From Citrobacter rodentium NBRC 105723 = DSM 16636 (GTDB lineage: Bacteria; Pseudomonadota; Gammaproteobacteria; Enterobacterales; Enterobacteriaceae), in assembly GCF_021278985.1 (NCBI RefSeq), contig NZ_CP082833.1:2170001-2234000 (forward strand): a stretch of DNA of 64,000 bases, read 5' to 3'. The translations under genes and the position numbers were made by a program. Positions 18,482 to 27,461 of the stretch are shown piece by piece; position 1 is the stretch's first letter, and the number at the start of each line of letters is the position of its first letter. Under the pieces are notes generated by a model, which was given only the letters and a program-made list of their open reading frames with translations, did not search any database and was not told where the DNA came from.

Positions 18482-18943
18482 TTAACCGGCTAAACGCGCA
18501 AGCAGCGATTCGCCTGCTGAGGAGACGGCGCTGATTTGCGCCTCACGCCCCTGCGCCTTGTAATCTATCCGTATTTCGATATCCGGATCGGGCAGCACGC
18601 CTTTCCCCTGCTGCGGCCACTCCACCAGGCAAATGGCGTCGTTGGCGAAATAATCGCGGATCCCCATAAACTCCAGTTCTTCCGGATCGGCCAGCCGATA
18701 CAGATCGAAGTGATAGACCATCAGATTGTCGAGCGTATAGGGCTCGACCAGCGTATAGGTTGGACTTTTCACATTCCCGCAATGACCTAAGGCCTGCAAA
18801 AAACCGCGGCTAAAGGTGGTTTTGCCCGCACCTAAATCACCATATAAATAGATAACGGTCGCGCCGTCGCAGGCGTTGGCGACCCGCAGGCCCAGGTCTA
18901 GCGTCGCCTGTTCGTCAGGTAGCGGAATTACTCGATTCATCAT
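18482..18943 (-). CDS. tsaE: tRNA threonylcarbamoyladenosine biosynthesis ATPase TsaE
   Basis: From the ATG at 18943 (MMNRVIPLPD) the protein has 153 residues, equal to E. coli TsaE (YjeE); an in-frame start 12 bases upstream is less likely. The Walker A motif is GDLGAGKT (35-42), with SPTYTLVEPY in the switch region. TsaE works with TsaB, TsaC and TsaD to make t6A37 in ANN-decoding tRNAs. The start lies inside the end of nnr (29-base overlap), which points to translational coupling. Confidence 0.95.
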   Translation of the reverse strand: MMNRVIPLPDEQATLDLGLRVANACDGATVIYLYGDLGAGKTTFSRGFLQALGHCGNVKSPTYTLVEPYTLDNLMVYHFDLYRLADPEELEFMGIRDYFANDAICLVEWPQQGKGVLPDPDIEIRIDYKAQGREAQISAVSSAGESLLARLAG

Positions 18944-20462
18944 GATAAACGTCAATCACATCAGGGTTAACAATACGCTGTAGCGTGGAAAAGAGATCGG
19001 TGGCCAACATGCCGCGCATCCCGACGCGCGCCGCCAGCACATCGGCCGCCGCGCCGTGGGCGACGCAACCTGCGCAGGCGGCATCATACGGGCTAAGCTT
19101 CTGTCCAAGCAATGCGCTAATGATCCCGGAGAGTACATCGCCCATACCGCCGCTGGCCATTCCCGCATTACCGACATCAATAATGCCCAATACGTTTGGC
19201 TCCGCGGCGACGACCGTGCCTGCGCCTTTTAACACCACAACGCCGCCATAACGTTGTACCAGACGCTGCGCAGAATGTAAGCGATTGTTTTCAATTTCTG
19301 CAACAGAACAGCCCAGCAAGCGCGCGGCTTCCCCGGGATGCGGCGTGATGACGCGATTGTGACGTTTATCGGGATTGATTGCCAGCAGGTTCAGCGCATC
19401 GGCGTCCCAAAGCATCGGTTTGCGAAAATTTTCCACCTTTTGCAGCGCTTTTTTGCCCCACTCCGCCTGGCCGAGGCCGGGGCCGATCGCCACGACATCC
19501 GCCCATTGCAGACTCTCTTCCAGCGACTGCGGGGTAAGTTCGTGAACCATCAGCTCGGGGCGAGCGGTCAACAGCGGGGCGATATTCTCTCTGCGCGTCA
19601 GCACCCGCACCAGCCCGGCACCGGTGCGTAACGCCGCCTCGCTGGTCATGCGGATGGCCCCGGCGGTGCCGTAATCACCGCCAATAATCACCAGCCGACC
19701 GTGATCACCTTTATGCGAAGTGGGTCGACGCGGCCTCAGCCAGCGGGCCAGCTGCGAGGCGTCGAAACGCTGAACCGGCGCCTCCTGCCCCGCCAGCCAC
19801 TCCTCGAGGCCCAGCGCGTTAAAATGGAGATTCCCCACCACATCACGGGCTTTTCCAGTCAGCAAACCCGGCTTCAGGCCGATAAAGGTCACGGTGCGAT
19901 CGGCGTTGATCGCCGCGCCAGGCGTCGAGCCGGTTTGCGCCAGCAGGCCGGACGGGATATCCACGGCCAGGATGGGGGCGGGATGGGCATTGGCCTGGGC
20001 AATCAGGCTGGTAAGCGGTTCGCGAGGCGCCTGGGTTAATCCGCTGCCCAGCAGAGCGTCGATAATAAGATCCACTTTTTCCGGCCACACAATATCCGGC
20101 GCATGAATCATGCCGCCCGCGTTAAGCCAGGCCTCCCGCGCCTGTTCCGCCTCTTCCGGCAGCGGTTTGTCTGGCTGCCAGGCTAATAGCGTCACATGAA
20201 TCCCGGCGGCTTTCGCCAGCCGCGCGACCACATAGCCGTCACCGCCATTGTTGCCGTGGCCGCAAAGCACCAGCCAGTGACGGGCGTAGGGCCAGCTTTC
20301 GCGCGCGACGTCAAACGCCGCTTCTCCCGCGCGCAGCATGAGTTCAAACAGCGTTAACCCTAACCCGTCAGCGGCCTCACGCTCCAGCCGCCTGATGTCG
20401 TCGGCGGACCAGATGGAGTGTGGTATACTTACGGGGTTTTTCTTCATAGTATGGTCCGTCAT
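18915..20462 (-). CDS. nnr: Bifunctional NAD(P)HX epimerase/dehydratase
   Basis: From the ATG at 20462 (MTDHTMKKNP) the protein has 515 residues. The N-terminal half is the NAD(P)HX epimerase (GHGNNGGDGYVVARLAK); the C-terminal half is the ADP-dependent dehydratase, with HKGDHGRLVIIGG and GNAGMASGGMGDVLSG. It repairs hydrated NADH and NADPH. The start codon overlaps that of divergent queG by 3 bases within a shared CATG, so each gene's promoter must lie inside the other gene unless a start further in is used (for example MKKNP at 20447). Confidence 0.95.
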   Translation of the reverse strand: MTDHTMKKNPVSIPHSIWSADDIRRLEREAADGLGLTLFELMLRAGEAAFDVARESWPYARHWLVLCGHGNNGGDGYVVARLAKAAGIHVTLLAWQPDKPLPEEAEQAREAWLNAGGMIHAPDIVWPEKVDLIIDALLGSGLTQAPREPLTSLIAQANAHPAPILAVDIPSGLLAQTGSTPGAAINADRTVTFIGLKPGLLTGKARDVVGNLHFNALGLEEWLAGQEAPVQRFDASQLARWLRPRRPTSHKGDHGRLVIIGGDYGTAGAIRMTSEAALRTGAGLVRVLTRRENIAPLLTARPELMVHELTPQSLEESLQWADVVAIGPGLGQAEWGKKALQKVENFRKPMLWDADALNLLAINPDKRHNRVITPHPGEAARLLGCSVAEIENNRLHSAQRLVQRYGGVVVLKGAGTVVAAEPNVLGIIDVGNAGMASGGMGDVLSGIISALLGQKLSPYDAACAGCVAHGAAADVLAARVGMRGMLATDLFSTLQRIVNPDVIDVYHDESSNSAT

Positions 20463-21600
20463 GTCAGAGCCCCTCGATCTCAATCAGTTAGCGCAAAATA
20501 TCAAACAGTGGGGGCTGGAGCTGGGCTTTCAGCAGGTCGGTATTACCGATACCGACCTTAGCGCAGCAGAGCCAGCACTGCAGGCATGGCTGGACAAACA
20601 GTATCACGGCGAGATGGAGTGGATGGCGCGCCACGGCATGATGCGCGCGCGTCCGCACGAGCTGCTGCCCGGCACGCTACGCGCGATCAGCGTGCGAATG
20701 AATTACCTTCCGGCCAACGCCGCCTTCGCCAGTACGCTGAAAAATCCCGCTCTGGGCTACGTCAGCCGCTACGCGCTGGGCCGCGACTACCATAAGCTGT
20801 TACGTAACCGACTCAAAAAACTCGGCGAGAAGATTCAGCAGCATTGTGTTTCGCTGAATTTTAGACCTTTTGTCGACTCTGCGCCCATTCTTGAACGCCC
20901 GCTGGCGGAAAAAGCCGGTCTTGGCTGGACAGGTAAGCACTCACTTATCCTTAACCGCGAGGCGGGTTCGTTTTTCTTTCTGGGGGAATTGCTGATTGAT
21001 TTACCTTTGCCGGTCGATCACCCCGTCGCGGAAGGTTGCGGAAAATGCGTCGCCTGTATGACCACCTGCCCGACAGGCGCAATCGTCGCGCCTTACACGG
21101 TTGATGCCCGCCGCTGCATCTCCTATCTCACGATCGAACTCGAAGGCGCGATCCCGCAAGCCCTGCGCCCGTTAATGGGCAACCGGATTTACGGCTGCGA
21201 CGACTGCCAGCTTATCTGTCCGTGGAATCGTTATTCCCAACTGACGGACGAAGCCGATTTTAGTCCGCGCAAATCTCTTCACGCCCCCGAACTGATAGCG
21301 CTTTTTGGCTGGGATGAAGCGACCTTTCTGAAAATCACCGAAGGTTCGGCCATCCGGCGTATTGGTCACCTGCGCTGGCTGCGTAATATCGCCGTCGCGC
21401 TCGGTAATGCCCCGTGGAACGAAGCGATTCTTAACGCGCTGGAAAGTCGCCGGGGTGAGCACCCACTTCTTGATGAACATATACAGTGGGCCAGAGAGCA
21501 GCAGATCGCGAAGCGAAATGCGCAGGGTGTCGAAGTACAGTTACCGAAAACACAGCGTCTGGTAAGGGCTATTGAAAAGGGGCTGACGCGCGACGCTTGA
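20461..21600 (+). CDS. queG: Epoxyqueuosine reductase QueG
   Basis: The ATG at 20461 gives 379 residues, the length of E. coli QueG. An N-terminal cobalamin-binding domain is followed by a ferredoxin-like region with two [4Fe-4S] motifs, CGKCVACMTTCPTGAI and CDDCQLICPW. A HEAT-like C-terminal segment completes the protein. QueG makes the last step of queuosine synthesis, reducing epoxyqueuosine in GUN-anticodon tRNAs. It is divergent from nnr with overlapping start codons. In E. coli the tRNA-Gly cluster follows; here a phosphoesterase gene lies between. Confidence 0.95.
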   Translation: MSEPLDLNQLAQNIKQWGLELGFQQVGITDTDLSAAEPALQAWLDKQYHGEMEWMARHGMMRARPHELLPGTLRAISVRMNYLPANAAFASTLKNPALGYVSRYALGRDYHKLLRNRLKKLGEKIQQHCVSLNFRPFVDSAPILERPLAEKAGLGWTGKHSLILNREAGSFFFLGELLIDLPLPVDHPVAEGCGKCVACMTTCPTGAIVAPYTVDARRCISYLTIELEGAIPQALRPLMGNRIYGCDDCQLICPWNRYSQLTDEADFSPRKSLHAPELIALFGWDEATFLKITEGSAIRRIGHLRWLRNIAVALGNAPWNEAILNALESRRGEHPLLDEHIQWAREQQIAKRNAQGVEVQLPKTQRLVRAIEKGLTRDA

Positions 21601-21725
21601 TTTAAGCGCGTGAATGTTTCTGGCTATAAATATAATCCTGGTTTTTAATGCTACATATTGTAATGAAATTATGAGGAATATACAGTTCATCCGCGCCTAC
21701 TTTTAGCCTTAATCAGGGATGAACT

Positions 21726-23573
21726 ATGAATTTAAAATTTCTAACGCTATGCGTTGCGGCTTCCTTTTCGTGTATATCTACGGCAGAGGTATTAGAAAAT
21801 ACAGAAAACGCTGCGCCCGATTATTATGACGAAAGCTACAACCGTGAGGATGATGGCCCCATTGCGGAAGATACCGCGATATACGGTATCGTCAGTCAGG
21901 ACGGTGAGAAAAACATATTTACCCGTCCGGAAACAGTCAAACTCAAGGCCGGTTCAGGAAGTATCACGGAATTCGCCGAGGAGAAAGATCTCAGCCATTC
22001 GTCCGCCGATCGCCAGTCAGCGCAAGGCGAATACCATTATCGCCGTCATGGTAATGATTATAATATCAAGTATAACTTCGCTGCTGACTCTGCGGAAGAA
22101 GTCGCTTCAATGGTTGATAATTTTTATAGCCGAATGCTCAGCCAATATAAAAGTGACGAAATTACGGTCCGCTACGGTAATATTTCACAACCTAAATACT
22201 GGTATGAAGATACGACGCCAGGTGAAATCCATGAAGGCACCGTGGAGGGTAAGCGCACCCTGTTCGAATCTAAATTCACGGGCAACACCAGTATCCTGAA
22301 AGCCTATTATCCAACGAACAGAAAAGACAATAAGTGGTGGCGGGTCATTCATCCTGTTGAATATTACGCCATGACAGCCGACCCGCAATATCCATGGCTT
22401 GAAACAGAAGCCAAATCCCGGGATGTCATTCTTGAACAATATACGCTGCTGAACACGCTTAAGAAAACCTATGGCGACGCGTATCGCGGTACGATTATTA
22501 ACGGCGACATCACTGCATTTGGACATGACTGGCAGTGGAAATTCATGAAGCAAGCGCTGGGAACCCTCAACCATCCTTACTGGTATGGGCTGGGTAACCA
22601 CGACTATGATAACAACGTCAACGACTGTGCGTTACATGAAAACCGTTGCGCAATCCGCAGCGTACGCAATCTGGTCGATCATATTAATAGCGCCCCCGAT
22701 GTGCAGGCAGTGGATTACTCCGTCATTTCTGGCTACAAACGCGCCGCACTGGATACAACGTATACGGGCAGCTTTTCTTACAGCTTTGATATCGGCGGCA
22801 TCCGGTTCATTCAATCGAATTTTAAACCGGGTTACGTCAGGGAGATTGCTGGCTTTAATTCTGCCGATGCCCGCCGCTATACCATCCATGTGCAAAAATC
22901 TGACGCCTGGCTGGAAGAGCAAATGGCTGAGGCGCGTAAAAAAGGTAAAGCGATTATATTATTGCGTCACGCATCGCAACCGATCACCAAAGCTGACTGT
23001 AAAGTCGCCTCGGGGTGTGTCAAAAAATACGATGTTAACGACTGGGCTACTGCCGGGCGTAGCGGTAAATACAACGTGACAGCGATGTTCGTTGGTCACA
23101 CCCACAACACCGATAGCAGTAAAGAGACCAGTTTTACCTCTCCCGCCACTTTCCAGGGAAAATTCCTGCTCGCAGAAGTGGATTATGAAAAGCTGAAGCT
23201 GAATATCTATGAAATGACAAATAAGGGAAACAAAACCCTTATAGCCAGCCGCACGCTGCTCACGCCAGTCTGCGACTATACAATTAAAGAACGCCAGTTC
23301 ACCCTCTCGTTGAAAAACAAGGGGGGTTATGTGGGTTACTACACCGTGCAGTATAAGACGAAGGAAGGAAACAACTTTTCGAAGCAATATAAATTAATGA
23401 TGGGCAACACCGCCCAGCATACGGTCCCGCAAGGTGCGAAAGAGGTCTCTGTTCGCGGCGTAACGGGAACGGGACGTTCTCTCTACAATCTTAAACTAAC
23501 GGATTATAAAAACACCTGTCTGGAGACATGGGGAACGCTGCCGAAAAACTTGCACTGGGGCCATTGCGGCTAA
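21726..23573 (+). CDS. Secreted calcineurin-like phosphoesterase with cytolysin-like C-terminal domain
   Basis: This 615-residue protein has a signal peptide (about 1-20). The calcineurin-type metallophosphatase core runs from about 210 to 510, with D219 in a TADPQY motif, NGDIT (259-263), GNHD (290-293), LLRHAS (412-417) and GHTH (457-460). The last 100 residues form a separate beta-rich domain with GGYVGYYTVQY, TVPQGAKEVSVRG and ETWGTLP, which resembles the C-terminal membrane-binding domain of thiol-activated cytolysins (a comparison from memory). Paired cysteines (301/308, 425/431, 516/598) suit an extracytoplasmic protein. The gene is A/T-richer than its neighbours and absent from this place in E. 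coli, so it was probably acquired. Substrate is unknown. Confidence 0.75.
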   Translation: MNLKFLTLCVAASFSCISTAEVLENTENAAPDYYDESYNREDDGPIAEDTAIYGIVSQDGEKNIFTRPETVKLKAGSGSITEFAEEKDLSHSSADRQSAQGEYHYRRHGNDYNIKYNFAADSAEEVASMVDNFYSRMLSQYKSDEITVRYGNISQPKYWYEDTTPGEIHEGTVEGKRTLFESKFTGNTSILKAYYPTNRKDNKWWRVIHPVEYYAMTADPQYPWLETEAKSRDVILEQYTLLNTLKKTYGDAYRGTIINGDITAFGHDWQWKFMKQALGTLNHPYWYGLGNHDYDNNVNDCALHENRCAIRSVRNLVDHINSAPDVQAVDYSVISGYKRAALDTTYTGSFSYSFDIGGIRFIQSNFKPGYVREIAGFNSADARRYTIHVQKSDAWLEEQMAEARKKGKAIILLRHASQPITKADCKVASGCVKKYDVNDWATAGRSGKYNVTAMFVGHTHNTDSSKETSFTSPATFQGKFLLAEVDYEKLKLNIYEMTNKGNKTLIASRTLLTPVCDYTIKERQFTLSLKNKGGYVGYYTVQYKTKEGNNFSKQYKLMMGNTAQHTVPQGAKEVSVRGVTGTGRSLYNLKLTDYKNTCLETWGTLPKNLHWGHCG

Positions 23574-23972
23574 TTAAACGACGCTCTGTCTCTTTTCTCA
23601 ATCGCCATCATCCGTTATTGCAACGGGTGATGGCTTCCCGCCAGCCTGTTATTTGCGTCAACTTTTTACCCTGATTATCCCGCATAAAATTCCCCTGAAT
23701 TGTCGGCGCTTCTCTTATTTCTTTCTGTGGATAAAAAAATTAACAGACAGAGTCGCAGAAGAAAGCGAAAAAAACGGGCTTTCCTTTACAGGATATTTTA
23801 TAAGATAAAACAACAGGTTAAATTTCTGATGCTAGCCAGATCAAATTTTTCAGTTTTAGAAAAGGATCGTATTACCTGTGGGTAACTCTGTACATAATAC
23901 TGTTACGATTGAAACAAAAGGCCTTTCAGCGGCGCAGGCAGCTGTGGATAATTTTTTGACAGGGAGAAAATC
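23574..23972. other. Non-coding interval between the phosphoesterase gene and the tRNA-Gly array
   Basis: No convincing gene lies here. A hairpin with 13-bp arms (23604-23634, GCCATCATCCGTT with AACGGGTGATGGC, one G-T pair) without a T-run may mark the end of the phosphoesterase transcript. A 61-codon open frame (23700-23885) is Lys/Arg-rich, lacks a ribosome site and resembles no family I know. Confidence 0.5.
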
Positions 23973-24048
<76 letters not shown>

Positions 24049-24084
24049 TTGGGTGGTCTGTGCTTTTGCAGCACCTTCAAATTC

Positions 24085-24160
<76 letters not shown>

Positions 24161-24195
24161 TTGGGTGGTCTGTGCTTTGCAGCACTTTCAAATTC

Positions 24196-24271
<76 letters not shown>

Positions 24272-24307
24272 TTGGGTGGTCTGTGCTTTTGCAGCACCTT
24301 CAAATTC

Positions 24308-24383
<76 letters not shown>

Positions 24384-24441
24384 AAATTTGTTACTTTTAC
24401 TGCTGCCGTAATTCGCATTTCTGCGTCGTTACGGGAGGCGC

Positions 24442-24469
24442 ATTATACGAGAAATCCTTCCGCCTGCAA
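24442..24469 (-). promoter_or_regulatory. Sigma-70 promoter of the tRNA-Gly array
   Basis: On the minus strand TTGCAG and a perfect TATAAT are separated by 16 bases. They are followed by the GC-rich discriminator GCGCCTCC typical of stringently controlled stable-RNA promoters. Confidence 0.8.
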
Positions 24470-24550
24470 CCCCTTCAAACGCATTTTTTTATGAAATTCG
24501 TTTGAGTGCTGATTTTATCAGCAAGACGTATAATTTAGCGGCAATTCTCC

Positions 24551-24607
24551 GTCGGCGCAAGCCGACTACCTTCATACAGGGCCGGGTAAGGCGCAGCCGT
24601 ACCCGGT
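24551..24607. repeat. REP-type palindromes between tRNA array and orn
   Basis: Two hairpins lie side by side: GTCGGC-gcaa-GCCGAC and the REP-like pair GCCGGGTAAGGCG / CAGCCGTACCCGG. They sit just beyond the orn stop codon and may stabilise or end the orn transcript. Confidence 0.55.
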
Positions 24608-24618
24608 CAACCGCTCAC

Positions 24619-25164
24619 TTAAAGCTGAATAAAATGCTCGCGGTAGTAAGCCAGCTCCGCCACCGACTCGCGAATGTCATCCATCGCCTGATGGGTGCCC
24701 TGCTTGGTAAAGCCGGCGAGGATTTCCGGCTTCCAGCGACGCGCCAGCTCTTTCAGAGTGCTCACGTCCAGATAACGGTAGTGGAAATATGCCTCCAGCT
24801 CCGGCATATACTTAAACAGAAAACGCCTGTCCTGACCGATGCTGTTTCCGCATATCGGCGACTTGCCCGCCGGAACCCACGCCTTCAGAAATTCGATAGT
24901 CGCCAGTTCGGCTTCGCGATCGCCCATCGTACTCGCCTTCACCCGCTCCACCAGCCCGCTGGCGGTGTGGGTACGCACGTTCCAGTCATCCATTAACGCC
25001 AGCTGCGCATCGGACTGATGCACCGCGATGGTCGGCCCTTCCGCCAGTATATTGAGATTAGCGTCGGTGACCAGCGTGGCGATTTCAATTATGCGATCGC
25101 GCTCGGGATCCAGACCGGTCATCTCAAGATCAATCCAAATCAGGTTGTTTTCATTGGCACTCAT
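24619..25164 (-). CDS. orn: Oligoribonuclease
   Basis: From the ATG at 25164 (MSANENNLIW) the protein has 181 residues, identical in length to E. coli Orn. It is a DEDDh exonuclease: WIDLEMTGLD holds Asp12 and Glu14, and HQAMDDIRES holds the late His/Asp residues. Orn degrades di- to penta-ribonucleotides, including pGpG, to mononucleotides. It is divergent from rsgA, as in E. coli. Confidence 0.96.
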   Translation of the reverse strand: MSANENNLIWIDLEMTGLDPERDRIIEIATLVTDANLNILAEGPTIAVHQSDAQLALMDDWNVRTHTASGLVERVKASTMGDREAELATIEFLKAWVPAGKSPICGNSIGQDRRFLFKYMPELEAYFHYRYLDVSTLKELARRWKPEILAGFTKQGTHQAMDDIRESVAELAYYREHFIQL

Positions 25165-25270
25165 GCTATTTTCCACCCTTCAGGGGTCACAATCAGTGTG
25201 ACTATATTCATTCAGAATTGCGTGTATCATAAATGTTTTGCCCATCATGGGCGACCAGGAGTCAGTACGA

Positions 25271-26323
25271 TTGAGTAAAAATAAACTCTCCAAAGGCCAG
25301 CAGCGCCGCGTGAACGCGAATCACCAGCGTCGTCTCAAAACGTCTAAGGAGAAGCCAGACTTTGATGACAATCTGTTCGGCGAAACCGCTGAAGGCATCG
25401 TCATTAGCCGCTTTGGCATGCATGCCGACGTCGAATCCGCCGACGGCGACGTTCACCGCTGCAATATTCGCCGTACCATCCGCTCGCTGGTAACCGGCGA
25501 CCGCGTGGTCTGGCGTCCGGGAAAAGCCGCAGCCGAAGGGGTGAACGTAAAAGGCATCGTTGAAGCGGTGCATGAGCGCACCTCGGTGCTGACGCGTCCG
25601 GACTTTTATGACGGCGTCAAGCCGATTGCCGCCAACATCGACCAAATCGTTATCGTTTCCGCCATCTTACCGGAGCTGTCGCTCAATATTATCGACCGCT
25701 ATCTGGTGGCCTGTGAAACCTTGCAGGTCGAACCCATAATCGTACTCAACAAAATCGATCTGCTGGATGATGACGGTCTGGCGTTTGTTAACGAGCAGAT
25801 GGATATCTACCGCGACATCGGCTATCGCGTGCTGATGGTTTCCAGCCATACCCAGGATGGTCTGAAGCCGCTGGAAGAGGCGCTGACCGGTCGCATCAGC
25901 ATCTTTGCCGGGCAGTCCGGCGTCGGCAAATCCAGCCTGCTGAACGCGCTGCTGGGCCTGCAGGAAGCGATCCTCACCAATGATGTATCCGACAACTCGG
26001 GACTCGGTCAGCACACCACCACCGCAGCGCGTCTCTACCATTTCCCCCACGGCGGCGACGTGATCGACTCTCCGGGCGTGCGTGAATTCGGCCTCTGGCA
26101 TCTTGAGCCGGAACAAATTTTCAACGGCTTTGTCGAATTTCATGACTTCCTGGGTTTGTGTAAATATCGCGACTGTAAACACGACACCGATCCAGGCTGC
26201 GCGATCCGCGAGGCGGTAGAAGAGGGAAAAATTGCGGAATCCCGCTTTGAGAACTATCACCGTATTCTTGACAGCATGGCGCAGGTAAAAACACGTAAAA
26301 ACTTTTCTGCCACGGACGACTGA
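25271..26323 (+). CDS. rsgA: Ribosome small-subunit biogenesis GTPase RsgA
   Basis: I choose the TTG at 25271, preceded by AGGAG nine bases away, because it gives 350 residues beginning SKNKLSKGQQ, as in E. coli. The protein has an N-terminal OB fold, a circularly permuted GTPase domain (G4 NKID before G1 GQSGVGKSS) and a C-terminal zinc finger with CKYRDCKHDTDPGC. RsgA acts in late 30S maturation. It is transcribed divergently from orn; psd follows on the same strand. Confidence 0.94.
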   Translation: MSKNKLSKGQQRRVNANHQRRLKTSKEKPDFDDNLFGETAEGIVISRFGMHADVESADGDVHRCNIRRTIRSLVTGDRVVWRPGKAAAEGVNVKGIVEAVHERTSVLTRPDFYDGVKPIAANIDQIVIVSAILPELSLNIIDRYLVACETLQVEPIIVLNKIDLLDDDGLAFVNEQMDIYRDIGYRVLMVSSHTQDGLKPLEEALTGRISIFAGQSGVGKSSLLNALLGLQEAILTNDVSDNSGLGQHTTTAARLYHFPHGGDVIDSPGVREFGLWHLEPEQIFNGFVEFHDFLGLCKYRDCKHDTDPGCAIREAVEEGKIAESRFENYHRILDSMAQVKTRKNFSATDD

Positions 26324-26419
26324 CAGATAGGCTAAGCCTCGTTAGAATCGTCCCCTTTTTTCAGGTTCCGGCTGTCGCAGCCGGATCGGGAATGACAAAA
26401 CAATGGCCTGGAGGCTACC

Positions 26420-27391
26420 TTGTTAAATTCATTTAAACTTTCGCTACAATACATTCTGCCGAAACTATGGCTCACTCGCCTGGCGGGCTGGGGCGCGAGC
26501 AAACGAGCAGGATGGCTGACAAAACTGGTTATCGATCTGTTCGTGAAGTACTACAAGGTCGATATGAAGGAGGCGCAGAAGCCGGATACCGCCAGCTACC
26601 GCACCTTTAACGATTTCTTTGTTCGTCCGCTGCGCGACGACGTACGCCCGTTGAATACCGACCCGAACGTGCTGGTGATGCCTGCCGACGGCGTTATCAG
26701 CCAGTTGGGTAACATTGAAGAAGATAAAATTTTGCAGGCGAAAGGCCATAACTACAGTCTGGAAGCCCTGCTGGCCGGCAACTACCTGATGGCGGATCGG
26801 TTCCGCAACGGGTCATTTGTCACCACCTATCTGTCGCCGCGCGATTATCACCGCGTACATATGCCGTGTAACGGCATCCTGCGCGAGATGATCTACGTGC
26901 CGGGCGATCTGTTCTCGGTAAACCACCTGACCGCCCGCAACGTGCCGAACCTGTTCGCCCGTAACGAGCGCGTTATCTGCCTTTTCGATACCGAATTTGG
27001 CCCTATGGCGCAAATTCTGGTCGGGGCGACTATCGTCGGCAGTATCGAAACCGTCTGGGCTGGCACCATCACCCCGCCGCGTGAAGGCATCATCAAACGC
27101 TGGACCTGGCCTGCCGGGGAAAGCGAAGGCTCCGTGGCGCTGCTGAAAGGCCAGGAGATGGGGCGCTTTAAGCTGGGATCGACGGTCATTAACCTGTTTG
27201 CGCCAGGGAAAGTGGATCTGGTCGGGTCGCTTGAAAGCCTCTCTGTCACCAAAATCGGTCAGCCGTTGGCGATCGCTACCGAGACCTTCGTGGCCCCGGT
27301 GGAGGCTGAGCCCGCGCCGCTGCCTGAAGAAGAAGTCAAAGCCGAACATGACGCCAGCCCGCTGGTAGACGACAAGAAAGACGAAATCTGA
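26420..27391 (+). CDS. psd: Phosphatidylserine decarboxylase proenzyme
   Basis: This 323-residue protein starts at a TTG preceded by GGAGG, as in E. coli. The self-cleavage motif LGST lies at 252-255; cutting before Ser254 leaves the pyruvoyl group on the alpha chain. D90 and H147 (YHRVHMPC) match the proposed charge relay. It makes phosphatidylethanolamine at the inner membrane. The acidic C-terminal tail (after 300) is normal in enterics. mscM follows 70 bases downstream, the usual psd-mscM pair. Confidence 0.95.
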   Translation: MLNSFKLSLQYILPKLWLTRLAGWGASKRAGWLTKLVIDLFVKYYKVDMKEAQKPDTASYRTFNDFFVRPLRDDVRPLNTDPNVLVMPADGVISQLGNIEEDKILQAKGHNYSLEALLAGNYLMADRFRNGSFVTTYLSPRDYHRVHMPCNGILREMIYVPGDLFSVNHLTARNVPNLFARNERVICLFDTEFGPMAQILVGATIVGSIETVWAGTITPPREGIIKRWTWPAGESEGSVALLKGQEMGRFKLGSTVINLFAPGKVDLVGSLESLSVTKIGQPLAIATETFVAPVEAEPAPLPEEEVKAEHDASPLVDDKKDEI

Positions 27392-27461
27392 AACAGACAC
27401 ACCGTTTTCAGGATGCGCCAGGACGGCCTGAATGGTGAAGTGGAGAGGAACTGCTGCTGTG

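Noticed and set aside
23700..23885. 61-codon open frame before the tRNA-Gly array
   Set aside because: It is Lys/Arg-rich without a ribosome site or similarity to a known small protein.
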